DNA of 64,000 bases from JABDKH01 sp963768565. GTDB lineage: Bacteria > Bacteroidota > Rhodothermia > Rhodothermales > JABDKH01. Positions 28,250-37,300 of this stretch are shown here, one piece after another. The stretch is from contig CAVYIO010000015.1 of NCBI GenBank assembly GCA_963768565.1, positions 124,001-188,000 on the forward strand, in the 5' to 3' direction. The translations under genes and the position numbers were made by a program. The first letter of the stretch is position 1. Every line of letters starts with the position of its first letter. A model generated the notes under the pieces. It saw nothing but the letters and a program-made list of their open reading frames with translations, did not search any database and was not told where the DNA came from.

Positions 28250-30039
28250 TAGTCTTCGCCCGGGTTGACGAAGCGGTTCGTTTCCCAGTCGTACTGACGG
28301 TCGTGGAGTTCGCGGTAGCGGCCACCTACGAGCATGAGCTCATCGTGCGTGCCCCGCTCGACGATAGCGCCGTCTTCGAGCACGAGTATCTGATCGGCAC
28401 TGCGAATCGTGGACAACCGGTGCGCGATGACGAACGTCGTGCGTCCCTCGCGCAGCCGCTGCAGTCCTTCCTGAATGAGCGCCTCGCTCTCTGTGTCGAG
28501 GCTCGATGTGGCCTCATCGAGAATGAGAATCTGTGGATCCGCCAGGATCGCGCGCGCAATGGCGACGCGTTGGCGTTGTCCGCCCGAGAGCTTCACGCCA
28601 CGCTCACCGACGATGGTGTCGTACCCGTCGGGGAAGGACGTTACGAACTCCTCGCAGTGAGCGATGCGACCAACCAGCTCCACCTCCTCGCGTGTCGCGT
28701 CGGGCCTTGGAAACCGGATGTTGTCGGCGACCGACCCGTCGAAAAGGAAGTTGTCCTGCATGACGACGCCCAGCATCTTGCGGTATTCGCCGACGCGGAT
28801 GTTATCAAGGTCGCGCCCATCGAGAAGTATTCGCCCCTCCTGGGGTTGGTTGAATGCCATCACCAGACTAACGAGGGTGCTCTTGCCGGATCCGCTGGAG
28901 CCCACGAGCGCAGTGGTCGTGCCCGCAGGAGCATCGAACGAAATTCCTTTCAGAACCGGCTGGCCTTCTTCATAGGCGAAGGTGACATCCTGGAACGAGA
29001 CCGTCGCACCTACGTCGCCAAGCGCTTCGCGTCGCTCGTCCTGGGCGTCTTCCGTTTCCATGGCGAAGACCTCGCGGATCCTGTCCAATCCGGCAAACGC
29101 CTCCGAGATCTGGGTCCCGATCGACGCCATCTGGATGATCGGAGCGGCCATCAGCCCGGTGAAGAAGATGTACATGATGAAGTCACCGAGCGTCATGGTC
29201 TCGTTCAGAATCGCCCGCCCGCCGCTGACAATCATGATGACGCCAACCACACCGATGACGACCGAGCCAAACGCTGTGACCGCCGAAACGCCCGTAATCG
29301 ACTGCGCAATGTTTCTGAACAATCGTTCTATACCTTCTGAGAACGCCGACTGCTCCCGGCCTTCCGCGGCGTAGGCCTTCACGATGCGAATGCCTCCGAG
29401 CGTTTCGTTCAGCCGGGCCGTGACGTCTGCGTTGATTTCGCGACGCTCACGAAAGATGGGCCGCAGCCGATTAAAGGCGATCGCCATCGCGGCACCAAAG
29501 GCCGCAAGGACGATCAGAATGATCGACGTCAGCTGCCAGTTCAGCCAGAAAAGCACAATAAGCGCCAGAATGGCCGTGAACACTCCGCCCACGAGCTGAA
29601 TTATGCCTGTACCGACGAGATTTCGGATCCCTTCCGGATCCGTCATGATCCGCGAAATCAGCTCGCCGGACTTCGAGTTGTCGAAGAATCGGATCGGCAG
29701 CCGCGTGATCTGGTCCTGCAACTGCCGCCGCATGTTCATGATGACGCGCTGCGCGGCTACGCTGATGAGCTGCGATAGCGAAAACGTCGTCCCCGCCTGT
29801 ACGACGGTGGCCGCACCCACGGCGAGCGCCAGCGGAACCAGCATATCCACATTCGATTTGGCCAGCACCTCGTCGATGAGGTATTTCGAACTGGCAGGCA
29901 GCACGAGTCCTGCCAGGCGATTGACGATCATGAGGATCAATCCGATGCCGAGCCGACCGCGCTGCGCCCACATGAGTTCGCGTGCCTCGCGCGCGACAAC
30001 AGACCATTTGAGCGAGTTCTTCTTCTTCTCGGGTTTCAT
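28246..30039 (-). CDS. MsbA-like ABC exporter (half-transporter)
   Basis: 597 residues: a six-helix transmembrane domain followed by a nucleotide-binding domain. Walker A is VGSSGSGKST, the Q-loop is GVVMQDNFLFDGSV, the signature is LSGGQRQRVAIARAI, Walker B is ILILDEATSSLD and the H-loop is IAHRLST. All sites are intact, so a homodimer is expected. The family exports lipids, glycolipids or drugs; the closest style is MsbA/LmrA-type. It is divergent from the small membrane protein gene at 30162. Confidence 0.92.
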   Translation of the reverse strand: MKPEKKKNSLKWSVVAREARELMWAQRGRLGIGLILMIVNRLAGLVLPASSKYLIDEVLAKSNVDMLVPLALAVGAATVVQAGTTFSLSQLISVAAQRVIMNMRRQLQDQITRLPIRFFDNSKSGELISRIMTDPEGIRNLVGTGIIQLVGGVFTAILALIVLFWLNWQLTSIILIVLAAFGAAMAIAFNRLRPIFRERREINADVTARLNETLGGIRIVKAYAAEGREQSAFSEGIERLFRNIAQSITGVSAVTAFGSVVIGVVGVIMIVSGGRAILNETMTLGDFIMYIFFTGLMAAPIIQMASIGTQISEAFAGLDRIREVFAMETEDAQDERREALGDVGATVSFQDVTFAYEEGQPVLKGISFDAPAGTTTALVGSSGSGKSTLVSLVMAFNQPQEGRILLDGRDLDNIRVGEYRKMLGVVMQDNFLFDGSVADNIRFPRPDATREEVELVGRIAHCEEFVTSFPDGYDTIVGERGVKLSGGQRQRVAIARAILADPQILILDEATSSLDTESEALIQEGLQRLREGRTTFVIAHRLSTIRSADQILVLEDGAIVERGTHDELMLVGGRYRELHDRQYDWETNRFVNPGEDY

Positions 30040-30161
30040 AGAAATCGGATTCGATGACCGGACGCCTTCGACGCTCGTAGAAGTTCAAGGGTCCGCAAAC
30101 CGCTACGGAATGTTCCGGAATTCCATATTATTGATCGATCGCCACTCTTCGAGCCACGAAT

Positions 30162-30560
30162 ATGAATAACACCACCGGACAGGACAAGTCGACCATGCTG
30201 GCCATCGTCCGCGTGGCGATGCTCGGCGGAGTCGTAATTCTCGGCGCGGTTGCAATCTTCCTCACAAAGAGCGGCCAGGTTCAGCCGATGGCCGATGAGA
30301 TTCTCGCTCCGTTGCGGATCGCGTTCGTCGCCATCCTTGGCATCGTCGTCATCACGATGTTCTTTTTCCGGAAGAAACGAAGAGCCCTGACCGCGGAAGA
30401 CGATCCGACGACAGTCAACATCATTGGCTGGGCGCTCGGCGAGGCTATGGCGATGTTCGGCGCCGTAATCCTGTTCCTGAGTGGAGACCTGTCGTACTTC
30501 TTCGCCGGCGTAGTGATAATGCTCGTGGCATTCGTGTTTTTCCCGATTCCACAGGAGTGA
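30162..30560 (+). CDS. Four-helix membrane protein of unknown function
   Basis: 132 residues with four hydrophobic segments: IVRVAMLGGVVILGAVAIFL, LRIAFVAILGIVVITMFFF, IIGWALGEAMAMFGAVILFL, YFFAGVVIMLVAFVFFPIP. A basic loop (RKKRRALTAEDDPT) lies between helices 2 and 3, suggesting a cytosolic loop. No named family is recognised. It converges with the TetR gene, whose end is 15 bp away. Confidence 0.7.
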   Translation: MNNTTGQDKSTMLAIVRVAMLGGVVILGAVAIFLTKSGQVQPMADEILAPLRIAFVAILGIVVITMFFFRKKRRALTAEDDPTTVNIIGWALGEAMAMFGAVILFLSGDLSYFFAGVVIMLVAFVFFPIPQE

Positions 30561-30575
30561 ATCTCCCGGAAGTAT

Positions 30576-31163
30576 CTACAACCGGTCGAGCAGCGCATTC
30601 ACCTGGCGCTTGCTGCTCCGAACGAACTGACGATCCCGGCCGGTCTTGGCCATGAGTATCATTCCCTGCGCGATCGTAACCAGGAAGCGTGCGATCTCGG
30701 CGACCGGTGTATCGTCTGCGATGGCTCCCCTTTCCCGGGCGGTCTGAAGAGCGCGCTCGAAATTCCGGCCCAGCTCCGCATACATGCTGTTGAGCGGCTC
30801 GAGAGCGATCTCGTCTTTGCGCGCTAACTCCACGCCGGTATTCTGGCCGAAACAACCCCGATGCCCGAGCGGTGACGTAACCGTTGTTTCCAGCGCCTCG
30901 AAATACCTGCGAATGGTCGCCACACCGCCGGATGACTTCTCGGACAGATGCACAATCTGTGGAAGCACGTGCCGGAAATAGTGGCCCAGTGCTTGCAGGA
31001 ATAGACCGCGTTTGTCGCCGAAAGTCTGGTACATGCTGAACCGGTTGATGCCGGTCGCCTCGACGAGATCCTGCACGGACGTCGCCTCGTAGCCCTTCTC
31101 CCAGAAGACATGCATGGCCTTCTCGACCACCACTTCGGGATCATACTTTTTCGGTCGAGGCAT
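30576..31163 (-). CDS. TetR-family transcriptional regulator
   Basis: 195 residues. The N-terminal DNA-binding domain reads VVEKAMHVFWEKGYEATSVQ, DLVEATGINRFSMYQTFGDK, RGLFLQALGHYF, with the typical YxTFxxKxxL ending. The C-terminal ligand domain (SPLGHRGCFGQNTGVELARK, EIARFLVTIAQGMILMAKTG) resembles the TetR_C group found in regulators of efflux and oxidoreductase genes. A possible target is the nearby ABC exporter, but no operator was identified. Confidence 0.92.
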   Translation of the reverse strand: MPRPKKYDPEVVVEKAMHVFWEKGYEATSVQDLVEATGINRFSMYQTFGDKRGLFLQALGHYFRHVLPQIVHLSEKSSGGVATIRRYFEALETTVTSPLGHRGCFGQNTGVELARKDEIALEPLNSMYAELGRNFERALQTARERGAIADDTPVAEIARFLVTIAQGMILMAKTGRDRQFVRSSKRQVNALLDRL

Positions 31164-31336
31164 GGGGTGCGGTGCGCAATTGTTGACGGCGGCAAGCTAC
31201 GAAGAAATCAGGCCTCATGACCAGTATCGCGCGCTCGACGCGAGCCTGCCGCGATGTGGCAAAACCACCTTGCGTCTCTCTGGCAGCTTCGGCATCTTGA
31301 GTCCGACGACACCTCATTAATCGCCCGGCCTGGACA

Positions 31337-32035
31337 ATGTCAGAGTTTTCCGGATTCCCAAAGTCTGCCTTCAAGTTCTTCACGGATCTGAAGCAGAACA
31401 ACGATCGCGACTGGTTCAACGCCAACAAATCGGTTTACGTTGAATCGGTTCTCGAGCCGGCCAAGCTGTTCATTCAGGCCCTGGGTGAGCGGCTCACCGG
31501 CATCCATCCCTACGTCCATTACGACACGGCTACGAACGGTAGCGGTTCGATGTTCAGGATCTATCGCGACGTTCGGTTCGGCAATGACAAGTCCCCCTAC
31601 AAGACCCACCTGGGTATTGTATTCTGGCTGGACGGGAACCGGAAGAAGACGGAGGCGCCGGGGTATTACTTCGGGATGAGTGACGGGCCGCCGCAGATTC
31701 ATGGAGGGCACTATCAATTCGGGAAGGAACACCTCAAGGCTTATCGGGAGTATGTTTCTGATCCTGCGCACGGTGACGAATTGCGCGAGATACTCGCGAG
31801 GATCGAGGAGGAAGGATTTGAGACCGGAGTACAGCATTACAAGCAGGTGCCACGCGGCTACGCGAAAGATCACCCGAACGCCGACTTGCTGCGGTATAAC
31901 GGAGTAGTGGCAACCTCAAAGAAGATCCCCGTCAAGGTGGCGCGCTCGGGGCAGCTCGTGGAGACATGCTTCGACAAGTGCCTTACGATGGCGCCCCTAC
32001 TGTTCTGGCTGCGGGACATGGAAGCGCAGCATTAA
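31337..32035 (+). CDS. DUF2461 (TIGR02453) family protein
   Basis: 232 residues, the usual size. Conserved blocks: FPKSAFKFFTDLKQNNDRDW, FNANKSVYVESVLEPAK, SMFRIYRDVRFGNDKSPYKT, GYYFGMSDGPPQIHGGHYQF. The protein is widespread in Bacteroidota and Actinobacteria and its function is unknown. The gene stands alone and is convergent with the CBS-domain gene. Confidence 0.92.
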   Translation: MSEFSGFPKSAFKFFTDLKQNNDRDWFNANKSVYVESVLEPAKLFIQALGERLTGIHPYVHYDTATNGSGSMFRIYRDVRFGNDKSPYKTHLGIVFWLDGNRKKTEAPGYYFGMSDGPPQIHGGHYQFGKEHLKAYREYVSDPAHGDELREILARIEEEGFETGVQHYKQVPRGYAKDHPNADLLRYNGVVATSKKIPVKVARSGQLVETCFDKCLTMAPLLFWLRDMEAQH

Positions 32036-32041
32036 CCCGGC

Positions 32042-32063
32042 GGGAGCACAGCCCGCGTGCTCC
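32042..32063. other. Hairpin between convergent genes
   Basis: GGAGCAC pairs with GTGCTCC around a 7-base loop, and a second GGGAGCATGCTCC palindrome follows near 32080. No T-run is present. It may act as a weak bidirectional terminator between the DUF2461 and CBS genes. Confidence 0.35.
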
Positions 32064-32106
32064 GGCAAAAGCGGGAGCATGCTCCGAATTATCTCCCGGC
32101 AGGTCC

Positions 32107-32550
32107 TCAGGCGGGATATTTGCCTGTGATGTAGTCCGTCAGATAGTGAACACGCGCCTGGGCGTTCTCGGAGATGGTCTTGACGAGATCCCCGATAGAT
32201 ACCAGCCCGATCAGCTTTTCTCCCTCCATCACGGGCAGGTGACGAATCTTCTTCTCCGTCATAATCGCCAGACACTCTTCGACGGTATACTTCGGGTCGA
32301 CGCAGACGAGATTTTCGGTCATGACATCGCCGACGGGGCACGTCTTCGACGTCCGGCCGCGCAGCACGACCCGGCGGAGGTAGTCGCGTTCGGTAAAGAT
32401 GCCGGCAACGTCCCCATCCTTAAGAACGATGATGGATCCTACCCGCTTCGATTCCATTTGCTCGATGGCCTCGTATACGGTGGCCGTCCGTTGAATGGTG
32501 AGGACATCGTTTCCCTTGTCTGACAGGATATGGCCGATCGTAGTTTTCAT
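32107..32550 (-). CDS. CBS-domain pair protein
   Basis: 147 residues consisting of two CBS domains and nothing else: VYEAIEQMESKRVGSIIVLK, DGDVAGIFTERDYLRRVVL for the first, and TVEECLAIMTEKKIRHLPVM, EGEKLIGLVSIGDLVKTIS for the second. Such stand-alone pairs bind adenine nucleotides and act as sensors; the partner is unknown. A PVGDVMTENLVCVDP linker joins the domains. It is transcribed divergently from the 2-phosphoglycerate kinase gene. Confidence 0.93.
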   Translation of the reverse strand: MKTTIGHILSDKGNDVLTIQRTATVYEAIEQMESKRVGSIIVLKDGDVAGIFTERDYLRRVVLRGRTSKTCPVGDVMTENLVCVDPKYTVEECLAIMTEKKIRHLPVMEGEKLIGLVSIGDLVKTISENAQARVHYLTDYITGKYPA

Positions 32551-32793
32551 GGTACTTGGAGCGCCAGTGTTGTGGAGTCGAACCTTGCTTGAATAGAAAA
32601 GCCCGGGCAGATTGTCAACTATGCCGGGTACAGATCCGGGACCTTAACTTTAGATTTGCCCGCATACGAACGATTAAACCGGTTCAGCCCCCGACGAACT
32701 TGCCGCTTCTGTGATAAGGCGTTGCCCGCTAGTCGGGCACTCAGTATATAACAATCGTCTCTCTAACCATCCCGCTCTCAAGGGTTCTCGGAC

Positions 32794-33996
32794 GTGACAG
32801 TTCAGGTAGTCGATGCGACGGAAAAAAGTAAGGTGCCCTTTCTGAGGGGCATCCTCACGCGATCCCTGGTGAAGGCGGGCCTCTCTTTCGACGATGCGTA
32901 CGAGATTGCGGATCGAATCCGTGACGAGATCGGCGCGGACAAGGAGATCACGACCGACGACCTGAAGACGCTCGTCAAGAAACAGCTGAAGAACGCTGGC
33001 GAGAAGGATGTGATGAGGCGCTACATCGCGGGCGCAACGGGTTACATTCCGGTACGGGTCATTGATCGCGATGGCATACCGCGCCCGTTCTCGAAAGGCC
33101 TTCTGGCGAACTCACTCGAGATCTGCTCACTGCCGAACGAGCGCATGTTCACGATTACGCGCGGTATCGAGCGATACCTTCTCGATACCGGTGTGAAAGA
33201 GATCAACTCGCTTGAGCTGGCGAGTATCACATACAAGTATCTGGTCGATCAGGAATCGGCCGAGATGGCTCGTCGCTACCTGACGTGGAGACAGTACCTC
33301 CGCTCGGAACGCCCGTTGTTGATATTGATCGGCGGTACGACAGGATGTGGCAAGAGTACAATCAGTTCCGAGATTGCGCACCGACTGAATATTGTCAGAA
33401 CGCAGTCGACCGACATGCTCCGTGAGGTCATGCGACTGATGATTCCGGAGCGCCTCCTGCCTACGCTTCATACGTCGTCGTTTAATTCCTGGGAGGCCAT
33501 TCCTTCCTGGAAAGGTCAGCCCACGCGGCTCGAGACGCATTTCGAACAGGGGTATCTCGCGCAGGCCGGGCACGTCGGAATCGGGATAGAGGGCGTACTT
33601 CAGCGAGCGGATCGCGAGCGCGTGTCGTTGATCGTGGAGGGCGTTCATATTCACCCTCGATTGCAGCGGTCGCTCGTGGATACGGTTGACGCCATTGTGG
33701 TGCCGATCGTGCTGGCCGTGGTGAAGAAGAAGAGGCTGCGCGAGCAACTTCAGGGTCGGGGCAAGCGAGCCGTATCGAGGCGGGCGGAACGATATCTGGA
33801 GCATTTCGATGCCATCTGGCGATTGCAGGACTTCATGCTTGCTGAGGCGGATCGGTATGACATTCCGGTTGTGCCGAACGACGAGCAGGAGGAGACTATC
33901 AAGCTGGTGATGGATGAGATTTCCGATGCACTTACGGAGGAGTACTCGGGTGATGAGGGATGGCTTCTCGAGATGAAGAACGCTAGCGCCGGGTGA
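32794..33996 (+). CDS. 2-phosphoglycerate kinase-like protein with N-terminal ATP-cone
   Basis: 400 residues from GTG 32794. The N-terminal ~90 residues form an ATP-cone-like domain (FLRGILTRSLVKAGLSFDDA, ITTDDLKTLVKKQLK). A second cone-like segment follows (KGLLANSLEICSLPNERM). The C-terminal P-loop kinase has GGTTGCGKSTISSEIAHRL (Walker A), QSTDMLREVMRLMIP and VEGVHIHP. This architecture matches archaeal 2-phosphoglycerate kinases, which make 2,3-bisphosphoglycerate, precursor of the thermoprotectant cyclic 2,3-diphosphoglycerate. The phosphoglycerate mutase gene 6 bp downstream supports a role around 2-phosphoglycerate. No cyclic-DPG synthetase gene is visible here. Confidence 0.85.
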   Translation: MTVQVVDATEKSKVPFLRGILTRSLVKAGLSFDDAYEIADRIRDEIGADKEITTDDLKTLVKKQLKNAGEKDVMRRYIAGATGYIPVRVIDRDGIPRPFSKGLLANSLEICSLPNERMFTITRGIERYLLDTGVKEINSLELASITYKYLVDQESAEMARRYLTWRQYLRSERPLLILIGGTTGCGKSTISSEIAHRLNIVRTQSTDMLREVMRLMIPERLLPTLHTSSFNSWEAIPSWKGQPTRLETHFEQGYLAQAGHVGIGIEGVLQRADRERVSLIVEGVHIHPRLQRSLVDTVDAIVVPIVLAVVKKKRLREQLQGRGKRAVSRRAERYLEHFDAIWRLQDFMLAEADRYDIPVVPNDEQEETIKLVMDEISDALTEEYSGDEGWLLEMKNASAG

Positions 33997-34002
33997 CCAC
34001 AT

Positions 34003-35289
34003 ATGAATTCAACATCGCCGGGCGCCTTGAAAGGGCTGATGATCATTCTGGATGGGCTGGGTGATCGCCCGGTAGAGCAATTTGGTGGCCAGACCCCGCT
34101 TGAGGCCGCTGTGACGCCGAATCTCGACGACATGGTCGACCGCGGAATGTCTGGTATGGTCCGACCGATTCGACCCTGGGTGCCGGTCGGCACGCAGGTA
34201 GGTACCGCTCTCCTCATGGGGCTGGCTGCGGCCGATATACCGCTTCTGAACCGCGGGCCCGTCGAAGCTGCGGGAGCCGGCCTGAAGCTGCGGGATGGTG
34301 ACATCGCGTTGAGGTGCAATTTCGCCACGCTCCGCGAGAATGGAGTGGCCTTTGAGATCGCCGATCGCCGAGCGGGTAGAATCGATTCCGGGACTTCAGA
34401 ACTTGCAGCAGCAGTCGACGGCATGGAGTTGTTCGGAGGTGTCGTTGCAGGATTTCGAGCGTCGACCCAGCATCGAGCCGTGCTTCGTCTCTCGGGTACC
34501 GGGCTCTCGGCCGACATCACCGATACCGATCCCGGTACCGGGAACGAGGAGTGGGGCGTGCAGCCATGTCGGCCGCTGGATCCGGGTGACGCAGCTGCGC
34601 AGCGAACAGCCGCGCTCGTAAACGAGTTCGTTCAGAGATCGCACGAGGTGCTCGACACACATCCCGTTAACGAGGCCCGGCTGTCACGGGGGCAGCTCGC
34701 TGCCAACGGGTTGTTGACGCGCGGCGCGGGGATGGTCATGACTCCGCGGAATTTCGTGAACCAGCTTGGCCTGTCAGCGACCCTCGTAACGGGCGAGGGA
34801 ACGGTCGACGGGCTTGGAAAACTCTTCGGCTTTTCGGTGATCAACAAACCCGAGTTCACGGGCGCGCCGGTAACCGACATCGAAGCGAAGATAGAAGCCG
34901 CGCGAGCAGCGTTGGAGAGCTCCGACCTGGTATTCGTTCACTTCAAGGGGCCGGATGTAGCTGCGCACGACCTGAACCCATCCGCGAAACGCGATTTCAT
35001 CGCGAAGGTCGACGCATACATCTCGACCCTGGTAGACGAGAATGTTGTTCTTGCCGTTACGGGAGATCACACCACCGATTCGACGACCGGCCGGCACACC
35101 GGTGACGCCGTGCCCGGTGTGATTCTCGCGCGCGGCTCACGTCTCGATCAGGTATCACGATTCGCCGAAAGCACGTGTCGAGCCGGAGCTCTCGGCAGCC
35201 TCACGTCCACTTCCTTCCTCATGGCGATGCTGGACCACATGCACGTCCTCCACAACTATCGGGGCTATGAGGACGATTTCATTCAGTGA
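34003..35289 (+). CDS. apgM: 2,3-bisphosphoglycerate-independent phosphoglycerate mutase, archaeal type
   Basis: 428 residues of the alkaline-phosphatase superfamily. Opening LMIILDGLGDRPVEQFGGQT carries the first metal Asp, and the nucleophile region reads PVGTQVGTALLMG, where the usual Ser of the family position appears as Thr/Gly context. LVFVHFKGPDVAAHDLNPSA and LAVTGDHTTDSTTGRHTGDA supply the remaining Asp/His ligands, as in archaeal aPGAM. It interconverts 3- and 2-phosphoglycerate. It lies 6 bp after the 2-phosphoglycerate kinase gene and is surely co-transcribed with it. The nucleophile assignment should be checked by alignment. Confidence 0.88.
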   Translation: MNSTSPGALKGLMIILDGLGDRPVEQFGGQTPLEAAVTPNLDDMVDRGMSGMVRPIRPWVPVGTQVGTALLMGLAAADIPLLNRGPVEAAGAGLKLRDGDIALRCNFATLRENGVAFEIADRRAGRIDSGTSELAAAVDGMELFGGVVAGFRASTQHRAVLRLSGTGLSADITDTDPGTGNEEWGVQPCRPLDPGDAAAQRTAALVNEFVQRSHEVLDTHPVNEARLSRGQLAANGLLTRGAGMVMTPRNFVNQLGLSATLVTGEGTVDGLGKLFGFSVINKPEFTGAPVTDIEAKIEAARAALESSDLVFVHFKGPDVAAHDLNPSAKRDFIAKVDAYISTLVDENVVLAVTGDHTTDSTTGRHTGDAVPGVILARGSRLDQVSRFAESTCRAGALGSLTSTSFLMAMLDHMHVLHNYRGYEDDFIQ

Positions 35290-35680
35290 GCGGGGGGTCA
35301 CCTGACGAAGTCTGGACGGTGTCCGGAGGTTCGTCGGTGGACGGCGTGTCGATTGCGCGCGCGAGCGTGAGAATGAGGAGCGGGATGGCGCCCGATACAG
35401 TGAGTCCGCCCCCGGCCACGATAGAGACAACAAGAGAAGTAGCGGCGGACGAACTCTGCACCAGCGACGTGGCAAGAATGCCGACGAAGAGGCCCACGAA
35501 CGGATTCGAGGTGGTCTGAATCCGTGTCTGCGCCACCCCACGCCCCGGGAGTTTGAACGACGCACCCAGGAGCTAGAGACCAAGGAAGAGTACTGCCACT
35601 ACCAGAGCAAGGCTCAGAAAGCGAAGCAGACGGCCAAAGAAACCATTACGCCGTGCAGATGGGCAGGGCCTGCAGCTGGG
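35279..35680 (-). pseudogene. Truncated Na+/phosphate symporter-like gene
   Basis: The 85-residue open part holds TSNPFVGLFVGILATSLVQS followed by SSAATSLVVSIVAGGGLTVS, the QSSSA repeat that marks Na/Pi cotransporters (NptA/PNaS). Upstream in the same frame, past a TAG near 35573, is a hydrophobic segment (LLRFLSLALVVAVLFLGL) that looks like the normal first helix. The homology ends after SGAIPLLI and is replaced by a polar tail. It is thus a remnant of a second phosphate transporter, lying directly behind the pst operon. Confidence 0.6.
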
Positions 35681-35689
35681 GCAGCGACG

Positions 35690-36487
35690 TCACCCGTAGC
35701 GCCCTTCGATATAGTCCGCCGTTTCCCTGTGCGCCGGCGTGACGAACATATCCTCCGTACGCGTATGCTCCACAAGTTTGCCCATCAACATGAACGCGCA
35801 CTCATCACTCGCGCGTCGGGCCTGGGCCATATTGTGTGTGACGATAAGAATCGTAAACTCTCCCCGGAGCTCCCAGATCAATTCTTCGACGGCCTCGGTT
35901 GCCTTGGGGTCAAGCGCCGAGCACGGCTCGTCCATCAGAAGGATGCCCGGCTTGACCGGGAGAAGTCTCGCGATGCACAGCTTCTGCTGCTCTTCCAGTG
36001 ACAGCTTCGTCGCTCGCTGGTCGAGCCGGTCCTTTACCGTATCCCACAGCAAAACTTCCTGAAGCGACGACTGCACAATCTCATCCTGTTCGGACTTGCT
36101 CAGCCGATCCTTCCTGGAACGGTGGATGCCTGTGCTGAACAGGATGTTGTCTCTTATCGAAAGCGGGAACGGATTGGGACGTTGAAACACCATTCCGATC
36201 TGCTTGCGCAATTGCGACAGTTCGACGTCTTCCTCGTAGATATTCTCGCCCTGCACCTCGACGGTACCCTCGGTTCGCACGTAACCCAGCCGCTCATTGA
36301 TGCGGTTGACACATCGCAACAGGGTGGATTTCCCGCATCCGGACGGTCCGATCAACGAAGTGACTAGGCCACGTTTGACTTCAAAATCCACATCGAACAG
36401 GGCCTGAAAATCCCCGTACCAGAGATTCAGGTTCTGAGTCCGAATCGCTAGTTCGGCAGTGGTCTTTGTTCGAGAGTTGGTCGCCAT
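35690..36487 (-). CDS. pstB: Phosphate ABC transporter ATPase PstB, paralogue 1 (degenerate signature)
   Basis: 265 residues. Walker A GPSGCGKST, Q-loop GMVFQRPNPFPLS, Walker B ILLMDEPCSALDP and H-loop VTHNMAQARRASD are canonical. The ABC signature, however, reads LSLEEQQKLCIARL instead of LSGGQQQR. The C-terminal TADYIEGRYG is typical of PstB. It lies 12 bp after the second pstB-like gene. The preserved catalytic residues with a degenerate signature fit one half of an asymmetric heterodimer with the neighbouring paralogue. Confidence 0.92.
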   Translation of the reverse strand: MATNSRTKTTAELAIRTQNLNLWYGDFQALFDVDFEVKRGLVTSLIGPSGCGKSTLLRCVNRINERLGYVRTEGTVEVQGENIYEEDVELSQLRKQIGMVFQRPNPFPLSIRDNILFSTGIHRSRKDRLSKSEQDEIVQSSLQEVLLWDTVKDRLDQRATKLSLEEQQKLCIARLLPVKPGILLMDEPCSALDPKATEAVEELIWELRGEFTILIVTHNMAQARRASDECAFMLMGKLVEHTRTEDMFVTPAHRETADYIEGRYG

Positions 36488-36499
36488 TATTGTTGCCGC

Positions 36500-37300
36500 T
36501 CAGCCGAACCGGCCCTGGATATAGTCGGTCGTACGCTGGTCCTTCACCTCTCCGCTGAACAGCGCTTCGGTCTCGCCGATCTCGACGCACTGGCCGTTCA
36601 GGAAGAACGCCGTCCGATCCGCAAGCCGCCGTGCCTGCTGGACAAGGTTTGTCACGAGAATAATGGTCACCTTCTCGCGAAGACTTTTGAGTACGTCCTC
36701 GATTCGCATCGTTGTCACGGGATCGACGGCGATTGAAAACTCGTCGAGCATCAGCAGGTCGGGATCCTGCGAAAGGGCTCGCGCGATGGTCAGTCGCTGC
36801 TGCTGGCCGCCCGAGAGGAGGCTGCCCAGGGAATCGAGTCGATCCTTTACTTCATCCCACAGGGCGGCGCGACGCAGGCAACGCTCCACGATGACGTCCA
36901 GGTCAGCCTTTTGCTTTGTGCCGGACAGGCGAGGAGAGAGGGCGACGTTGTCGTAGACGCTGAGCGGAAGCCCGACCGGAAGAGGGAATACGACGCCAAC
37001 CCTCCGCCTGAGTGCGTATACGTTTCGCCACTCGTTGACATTCTTTCCGAGAAAGCGGACATCGCCCTCGACCTTCATGGCCGAGTTGAACATGTCCATG
37101 CGGTTGATGGCCTTCAGAAATGTCGTCTTGCCACCGTTCGCAGGCCCGATGATACCGAAGATTTCGTGCTGCGGAACGTCTAGGGTGACGTCTGACAGAG
37201 CCACGTGGTTACCGTAGCGTACGGAAAGATCACGCACCTCTAGCACGTTCCGGCTATCGACCGTGGCTTCGGGTCGGGCTATGGCGGTATCGGTCACCAT
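36500..37300 (-). CDS. pstB: Phosphate ABC transporter ATPase PstB, paralogue 2 (lacks Q-loop Gln and H-loop His)
   Basis: 266 residues, PstB-like throughout and ending TTDYIQGRFG. Walker A is the variant GPANGGKTTF. The Q-loop reads VGVVFPLPVGLPLSVYDNVA, with Pro where Gln normally contacts Mg2+ and water. The signature LSGGQQQRLTIARAL is perfect, Walker B is LLMLDEFSIAVDP, and the H-loop reads ILVTNLVQQARR, with Asn instead of His. It overlaps the end of pstA by 7 bp. On its own it should hydrolyse ATP poorly, but its intact signature can complete the site on paralogue 1. Confidence 0.9.
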   Translation of the reverse strand: MVTDTAIARPEATVDSRNVLEVRDLSVRYGNHVALSDVTLDVPQHEIFGIIGPANGGKTTFLKAINRMDMFNSAMKVEGDVRFLGKNVNEWRNVYALRRRVGVVFPLPVGLPLSVYDNVALSPRLSGTKQKADLDVIVERCLRRAALWDEVKDRLDSLGSLLSGGQQQRLTIARALSQDPDLLMLDEFSIAVDPVTTMRIEDVLKSLREKVTIILVTNLVQQARRLADRTAFFLNGQCVEIGETEALFSGEVKDQRTTDYIQGRFG

